From assembly GCA_015179125.1 (NCBI GenBank), contig WHVA01000008.1:496001-560000 (forward strand): a stretch of DNA of 64,000 nt, read 5' to 3'. A program made the translations under genes and the position numbers. This DNA comes from Gautieria morchelliformis (lineage: Eukaryota; Basidiomycota; Agaricomycetes; Gomphales; Gomphaceae). This document shows, piece after piece, positions 57,880-64,000 of this stretch (within the stretch, counting starts at the first letter, position 1; every line of letters starts with the position of its first letter). The notes under the pieces were generated by a model, which did no database searches, was not told the origin of the DNA, and saw only the letters and a list, made by a program, of their open reading frames with translations.

Positions 57880-58823
57880 CACCCTTAGTGAACACAGAGA
57901 ATGCCCGAACGGCTTGTGCAATGAGGTGTGTAGTTCGGCAAACAATGTCAAGCCAATTAAGGTTTATAAGGAAAGGGGGCTACTCGAACAGAGCTCGCCC
58001 TGTCTACAGTCAAAGCAAAATAGCCCATGATACTTGAAGATGTAACATACAAGGTATCATGGAAAGGTTGTCTAGTAGTAACAATCCTTTTGCCGGCGTA
58101 GGTGCTCCTTCAGAGCCCTTCGCTGACAGCACCGACAATGGTTTGCAGACTAAAGTAGTAAAGGTGAAGTATAGAAACTCACCAGTGGTGCTCAAGCCCT
58201 GCTCTGGTTAGAGATAGTAGTCTAGACAAGAGGGCTTAAGACGATGGTCACAGTGTGGTCAAGTTTTGCACAAGATAGACATATGATAATTGAACTGCAG
58301 AATATACATGTGAATGTAAACTACTTATACCCAATGCTCATATGATATCAGCGAATAGGAAAGAGGCCATCGTGAGTCGGGGTTGGATAGGGGTGTGCAG
58401 TCATGATACAAATAGGTGAAACATATATATAATAGAAGAAAGGAGGAGTGCGAACATGAAATGACAGGGAGGGAAGAGGACAAAGGTACCTATGTAAGAA
58501 AACACGCCTCAAGACCTGCATACATGTTACCCTGCACAGACTCTTGGTCTGCTGGATTGATCCCATACGATCTACGGGTAGGACATCCCACAAATGCATT
58601 CCAGCCATAGGAACACCCAAAGGGGGTTGAATTGGGGAGGTGATGCCAGTGATGAACCATCACGCTGGGTAAAGGATGTCGATTGTGTTTGATGGTGTGC
58701 CTACTGGCGAATGATGCAAGTAGCAAATGGTTATTTGGTGAATTCAGCGAAGAGCGAATGGAGAGATGGAGGGATGGAAGGGAAAATGAGGTAACTGGAT
58801 ACAAGAATAAATGAGTCATGACA
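57880..58823. repeat. Eroded relative of the 1275-bp solo LTR family
   Basis: Can be followed along most of copies A and B (GTGAACACAGAGAATGCCCG, ACAGTCAAAGCAAAATAGCC, GGTCAAGTTTTGCACAAGAT) and ends GAGTCATGACA at 58823. The left end is blurred; it is shorter and much more diverged, so much older. It is a fossil. Confidence 0.75.
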
Positions 58824-59511
58824 CAAAGCTTCCAGCTGTGGAACAGAAAGTGTGTCTGCTGTAGTTCTTGTAATAGGATCAGCACATTGCACTTCTTCAG
58901 ACTCATACCACAGTCCCAGAAGATGACGTGGCAGATGGCAACAGCCTTTAGAGCTCTGCTATGTGTGCCGGCCAAAATCCAAATCCAAAATGATGCAACT
59001 TTTCCAAAACACCTACAGAGGCGCTTTGGGAATTTGGGTTGGTTTTGGGCACGAAACACCTTCTCAAATCCCCATCAAAACCTCTACTCTGATAAGGCCT
59101 AATGTCAGGCTGACCTGTCAGCCAACTAGCTCCCAATGCCTGGGCCTTCCTGCAAGGAGGGGAGCTTGGCTTCATTTTCAGAAGCCCAGGCTTTGGGAAC
59201 CAATGTGGATCATCATTTGCAAAGTACAAAAGAGTTAACTCTAGTTACAAAAGAATAGACGAAAATATATCAACTGTTTTTTCAACCATCCACCCATCCC
59301 CACACTCCAAATCCCAATGCCTCACGTGGTCATTGGCAGCTCCGAAGAGGAAATCAAGGAAATAACCTGATTCAGGTGGCATGCATGTGGGCCCCCTCCT
59401 GCCCCCCATTGCCTCCATGGCATCATCTGCCCTGCACTAGGTACCCGTGTGCTGCCAGCCCCACCCCCACCTCTGTCTCCACCTCCATTCCCAACGTCAC
59501 CTCTTCCATGC
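58824..59511. other. No recognisable gene; target flank of the LINE
   Basis: Short frames on both strands, none with a recognised domain. Near 59150-59210 GC-rich inverted words (CAAGGAGGGGAGCTTGG and AAGCCCAGGCTTTGGG) could form small hairpins. The last bases before the T tract are the 3' insertion flank. Confidence 0.45.
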
Positions 59512-59693
59512 TTTTTTTTTTTTTTTTTTTTTTTTCCCATTTTACGTATTTTCAGGCAGCGCCCTATGTAAGATGGTATGTACAGCTTCCTCCTTGTTTT
59601 TTCCCCTTCTCCCCTTTTGACCTCTGTTCTCTGCTTGTGCTCAAGGGGCTTGGCCCCCGAGTGTGTCCGTGCCTTTGTGGGCGAGGTGTATAT

Positions 59694-62600
59694 TCAGCGT
59701 CTTCTCTCCCTGCGCTGTCTGCCGCTTTTTCTCTTCCCCTTGTCCTCTTTCACCGGTGGTAGTGCAATGCTTCCATACTGGTTTTTGAATCGCTTCGTGT
59801 CCTGTATGTACCCGAATAGATGCTCTAGTGCCTTGTGCCCTCCCAATAGTGTTTTTGCGGATTTTGCGCCCCTCCTCAGCTTTTTCTCCAGTTTCTCCCT
59901 CTGCTTCTTGTACGCCTTGCACTGGAACAGAAAGTGGTGTACTGTCTCCTGTGCGCTCCTGCACGCCGGGCATAGAGGTGACTCTGCCTTTCCTATCTTA
60001 TGTAGATAGTTGTTCAGTGGTACATGTCCCGTCCTCAACTGCACGAGTAGGCTGGCTTGCTTGCGCGACATGTTCTTCGTGACTTTCGCAAATACTGCTG
60101 ATGGCATGGTTGGGTCAATCTCGTGTGCGCGCATAGCTCTGGGTGACTTAGCGAAAATTTCTCTCGCTCTCTGCTTCAGGTTGGTGTTGTGCCTCTGGAT
60201 TTCCGCTGCTCTGCTTGTTGGCATCGTGCCCCGGCACTCGTTCGGTATGTCTCTCTCTTCACTGCTTTCCCCCTTTGCCACTCTATTCGCCTCCTCGTCC
60301 GCTCTCTCATTCCCCGCTATTCCTTCGTGTCCCGGTACCCATCTCATGACGACCTTGACCCCCGGTTGCTGTTGTACTACGCTTTGGATTTGTTTGTGGA
60401 CTGCGTTGACAAGGTATTGGCCAGGGATTGCGTGTTCCCTCCTGGTTGTCTGTATGACTGCTTGGTTGTCCAGGGCTATCGTATACTTCCCTCCCCGCTC
60501 TGCGCTCAGCATCTTTGCTGCCAAAGCTGCGCCCGCTAACTCCGCTTCGAATACGGTATGCTCGCTCACTGTGCCCATGTGCAGTCTGGCCGTCCTGCAC
60601 TCCCTTCCGTTTCTGTACATCACGGCGGCTGCCCCTACTCCGCCCTCTATGCACGACCCGCCTGTGTACACCACCACCCCTGTTCCTTCCGCCTCTATTT
60701 CTTCCTTGGCTTTCTCTTTGGTCGACGGGATCCTCGTGCTGAATGCCGGAGCCCATTTGGGTCCGAGTACCACCGTGTGGATTTTTTCCATCACGTCCGG
60801 GTTTATCTCAAACGCGTGCATCATCTCATGTAGGGGGGATCTATGTCTCTTGACGTACCTCTTTGCCGCTTTCCTTATTTTCCCTGCTAGCGGGTATTCC
60901 TGAGGCAAGCACGCTAGGCGTACTGCGGCTCTGTGTATTGTCTTGGTCACTAGCAGCGGAAATGGCAAGAGGTTGGCGTGTGCGTCGAGTGTGTCGGTGG
61001 CTGTGGTCCTGAGCGCGCCTGTAATGTCTATCGCAACTTGTCTCTGGATCCTGGCCAGCTTGTTCACGAAGGCCTTGGTGCCTTTGGTTCTGCTGGTTGC
61101 TGGTGTGAGGAATATGTCAGCGGCATACAACATTCTCGGTATCGCGACTGCTAGGTAGTATGTTCACATGTACTTAGCTAGTATTCCCTTTGTTGGTTTC
61201 GCTAGCCTTTTGTACTGTCCAACGTATGCTTCCCCTTTTTTTAGAGCGTAGTTGACATGCTCTTTGAACCTCAGTTCCTGGTCCATCATCACCCCCAGGA
61301 ATTTGTGTGTCACCGCAGGCCGCACTTCATGTCTCCCTATCTTTATGGGTGGTCTCGTCGTCGGCCTGGTTTTTCTCGGCTTCGCTGGGTCTTTCTCTCT
61401 CCTTCTGGTGAGCCCCATTAAACCAAACTTCTCCACAGCGAATTGGCACTGGTGTTGCTCCGCCCATTCGTACGCTCCCCGGGGCCTTTCCATCATGTCT
61501 GTTAACTTTCTAAAGGCCTCCGGCAAGTCTTTCCCTTCCACTGTTAGGGTCGTGTCATCAACGAAACCCACACAGCCTTCCCCTCTCTTGATCTGCGCGA
61601 TGTCTATCAGGTCTGCGTTGTAGAACTGATAGGCGATCGCAGAGAGGGGACAGCCCTGGTCCATGCCTCATTCTATGGGCCTGGTCGCTGACGTGTAGTC
61701 GTCCAGGCTGATGACTGTGAGTCTGTTCTGGACCTTCCTGCGTATCCAGTCTGTGTACTCACGTGGTACTCCTCTCCTGCGCATGTTATGGGTCAGTCTT
61801 TCCAGTACGATACTGGGGAAAGCCCCCTTTATGTCCAGGTATAGCACCCCCAGTACTCTCCCTCTCCTCCAAGTGTCCTTTGCCTGTCCTACCATGAAGT
61901 GTATGGCATCGGTCGTTGTCCTGCCCAGCCTACATCCGAAGTGATTGTCGGGTAATAATCGGTGCTTTTCTGCCATTTTCACAATGTCTTCCGCTACGCA
62001 CGCTGATAACACTTTGCCTATCGTGTCGAGCAAAGCAATCGGCCTGTATGCGCCTGGGGCTGTGTAATCTGCTTTCCCCGGCTTTCGCAGGACTTTTGTG
62101 ATGGAGTCCCTCCATACGGCTGGGTACACTTTGAGGTCGAATGTTGCTCGGAAGAGAGGACCGTTTTCCCGTGGCGCTTTGAACCTGTTGAGCCTGTCTA
62201 CTGCTCTCCATATCTGCCCATCGGTAATTGGCTGATACTCGAATGCCGGTGTCGGGTACTCGTAGTCTGTTGGGATTTGCTCTGACGCTTCATTTGCTCT
62301 GGGGAAAAATGTGTCGAAGAGCATTTCTGTCTTCTGTTCGTTCATTTCCGCTACCTCTCTCGTGCTGTTCCCCCTTTGTGCTACCATTGTCGGCGCCCTC
62401 GCCAGCCCTCCGTCTGATATGCCCGCTGATGCATACCTGTGTGCCGTCCACACCGTTTTCTGGTCGATGTTCGTGAGGAAATCAGCCCAGTGCTCCTTTT
62501 TCGATTCAGCTATTGCCTCGGCGTAGCTGTTCCTGGCCTGTCTGTGCTCTTCGTGTGAGGGGTGTGTTGGGTCATTCCTTGCTGCATAGGCCCTTCTCCC

Positions 62601-63629
62601 CAGTCGCCTCGTTTCCTTTCTCTTCTGTGTCAGCTGCAGCGACCACCAGCGCTTGACGTATGGCAAGGGCCTGCTCCTCGGTATCAGCTCCTCTGTGGTG
62701 TCCTGAATCGCTGTGAAGAGGGCTTCTAGGCGAGAGTGAAACTGCGTCTGGTTTTTCAGGGTAGGATCTTCTATACGCTGTTCTAGCCTTGTTTCCGGCG
62801 CTTTGTTGTACGCTTTCCAGTCCACCTGTCTGTAGTTGTGTTTCGGGCTGTGTGTGGTGGCTTCGACTATAAGGTCTATTCTGGTGTCTATGGGATAATG
62901 ATCGCTTTTCGGCGGTCGTTCTTCTGGTACTGTCGTGCAAGTGATTAGCCTCTCTATCAGCAGATTTGATGCGAACACATTATCTGTTCTGGTATGATTC
63001 CCCATGGCCATCGCTTTGAGTGTCGGTATTCCCTTGGGCAGCGCCACGTGCATATCGTGTTCCGCCATGGCATCCAAGAGTACCTGTGCCTCGTCGAGGT
63101 TTGCCCTTGTAAACAGATGCGAATTGCGGAGCTCGTCCCACAGGGGATGGTGTCTGTTGAAATCCCCTAGCCACAGCATTCCCTCTGTTCCCCGTCCCTG
63201 TGTATCTCCTTCTGCCGCTTTTTCTTGTATGTGCTTACGCACCGCCCTGATGCTGTCTGATCGCATGCAGTCTTCATATATATTGTAGATTAGGACGTTA
63301 CCAGTGTCTGTCTTTATCCTTATTGCCGTGACGTCTGGTGATCCGACATTCATTGCCCCCCATGCGCTCGTCGCTATCTTTTTGTTTATTAATATCATCG
63401 ACCTTGTTCTTGCCCCTCTGTTCTGGTAGTGTGTTTCCGGGTATACTGAGTACCAGCTATGCGTAGCTCTAGAGTTTCCCAGGAAGTCAACGTACGGTTC
63501 CTGTATAGCAAGAATATCATAATGATCAGGCGAGCACTTAGCTAGCATTTCCGCCGTTGCCGTGAGTGACTTGTTTACATTTTGTTGTCTGATTCTCAAA
63601 TTGTAGATTTGTTGGTCGTTTCTACTCAT
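59694..63629 (-). pseudogene. LINE ORF2 (endonuclease, reverse transcriptase, RNase H)
   Basis: One frame of about 1310 codons. Endonuclease: ILAIQEPYVD, WLGDFNRHHPLWDE, TDNVFASN and KSDHYPI (63629 to about 62850). Reverse transcriptase: YRPIALLDTIGKVL, HFGCRLGRTTTDAIHFMV, GVLYLDIKGAFPSI, QGCPLSAIAYQFYNADLI and the catalytic box FVDDTTL. RNase H: VVVYTGGSCIEGGVGAAAV, FEAELAGAALAAK, IALDNQAVI, WVPGHEGIAGNERADEEAN. A C-terminal Cys/His module follows, CPACRSAQETVHHFLFQC. Two in-frame TGA codons (61668-61670 and 61164-61166) interrupt it; both stand where Arg (CGA) would fit. The first RNase H Asp of T-D-G-S appears as Gly (GGC, 60660-60662). Confidence 0.9.
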
Positions 63630-63786
63630 CGTGCTGGTGGACGTTGTTATTTTCGTTGTGTTGTTCTATCTGTGTTTGTTCTTGTTGTGTTCCGATCCCG
63701 TAGTCGTCTAGTCGGCTCTGTCGTCCTTCCCCTTGTTGTCTCTCTTGCCATCACTGGTCCATGTGTCCTACCCGCGGGTTTGCTCC

Positions 63787-64000
63787 TCATCCTCTGCCCC
63801 TTGCGCTTCCTCGACTTTCCATTCGTCCCCCCCTCGCTGGGTTTTCTAGTTCTGTCTGTCGCTCTTCGCCTCTTCTTTCTTGTGTCTGCCTTCTCGTGTG
63901 GGCCTCCACCTCGGCTGCTCTCCACCTCCTTTCTTCCTGCTCCCTGACTTGTTTCAGCAGATCTCCTGCATCTACCACTCTCTCCGCCTCGCCTTGTTGT
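63787..64000 (-). CDS. LINE ORF1, C-terminal end (partial)
   Basis: The minus frame is open from the window edge to a stop at 63787 and reads DAGDLLKQVREQEERRWRAA, then a long Arg/Glu-rich stretch ending ARGGRMESRGSARGRG. The charged, probably coiled-coil and RNA-binding character suits a LINE ORF1 protein. It ends about 160 bases before the ORF2 ATG. A second Arg-rich frame (63647-63925) overlaps it and is probably chance. Confidence 0.55.
   Translation of the reverse strand, partial: QQGEAERVVDAGDLLKQVREQEERRWRAAEVEAHTRRQTQERRGEERQTELENPARGGRMESRGSARGRG

Larger units (their letters stand above)
59512..64000 (-). mobile_element. LINE of the Tad1/I type, 5' end outside the window
   Basis: Read on the minus strand: end of ORF1, ORF2 with endonuclease, reverse transcriptase and RNase H, a short 3' UTR, and a 24-base poly(A) tail (T tract 59512-59535). 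The endonuclease-RT-RNase H order is that of fungal Tad1-like and I-clade LINEs. ORF2 has only two internal stops, so the copy is fairly young. A target duplication cannot be tested because the other end is off the window. Confidence 0.9.

Noticed and set aside
60010-60903. Plus-strand frame of 297 codons
   Set aside because: Antisense to the LINE RNase H region, which gives clear motifs on the minus strand.

Overview
The window looks like nuclear DNA of a basidiomycete fungus, most likely an Agaricomycete. The evidence is the short (about 50-85 nt) GT-AG introns, a Plavaka-type transposase with a companion DUF6698-like gene, a fungal cytochrome P450, an expanded family of seven-pass membrane proteins, an alpha-type protein kinase and a Tad1/I-type LINE. 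All names come from reading the translated sequence; no database search was run.

Layout. 1-5.6 kb: AT-rich and repeat-rich, holding half of a foldback MITE, a probable old LTR and a dense array of TGAGTCA motifs. 7.5-8.5 kb: a GNAT acetyltransferase gene on the minus strand. 11.2-18.1 kb: two minus-strand paralogs of a membrane protein with a secreted ectodomain; a third copy lies at 53.8-56.2 kb together with its flank. 20.35-27.96 kb: a minus-strand cytochrome P450 cut in two by a Ty1/copia element (20765-26147, 5-bp target duplication). The 5' LTR of that element was itself hit by an 819-bp TA-flanked inverted-repeat element, giving a three-layer nest. The N-terminal end of the P450 is lost close to a CACTA-type foldback MITE.

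28.5-31.9 kb: nested inverted repeats enclosing an alpha-kinase gene whose last exon lies inside one arm and is repeated, inverted, in the other. This is the most unusual structure in the window. 31.9-34.6 kb: two solo LTRs of one family, each 1275 bp, each with its own 5-bp target duplication; an eroded relative lies at 57.9-58.8 kb. 36.6-38.4 kb: a second intact MITE, a tRNA-derived SINE with target duplication and poly(A) tail, and a host-gene fragment.

38.8-51.6 kb: a two-gene Plavaka transposon (transposase plus DUF6698-like gene). The second gene is split by a nearly whole chromodomain-bearing Ty3/gypsy element (44046-50719, target duplication GCATC). 59.5 kb to the right edge: a minus-strand LINE with poly(A) tail, ORF2 (endonuclease, reverse transcriptase, RNase H) interrupted by two TGA codons, and the end of ORF1.

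The genes do not form an operon or pathway. The window is a heterochromatin-like accessory region in which a few host genes (acetyltransferase, P450, membrane-receptor-like family, kinase) sit among nested mobile elements. Insertion order can be read from target duplications. Exon limits of multi-intron genes are approximate where not stated otherwise.
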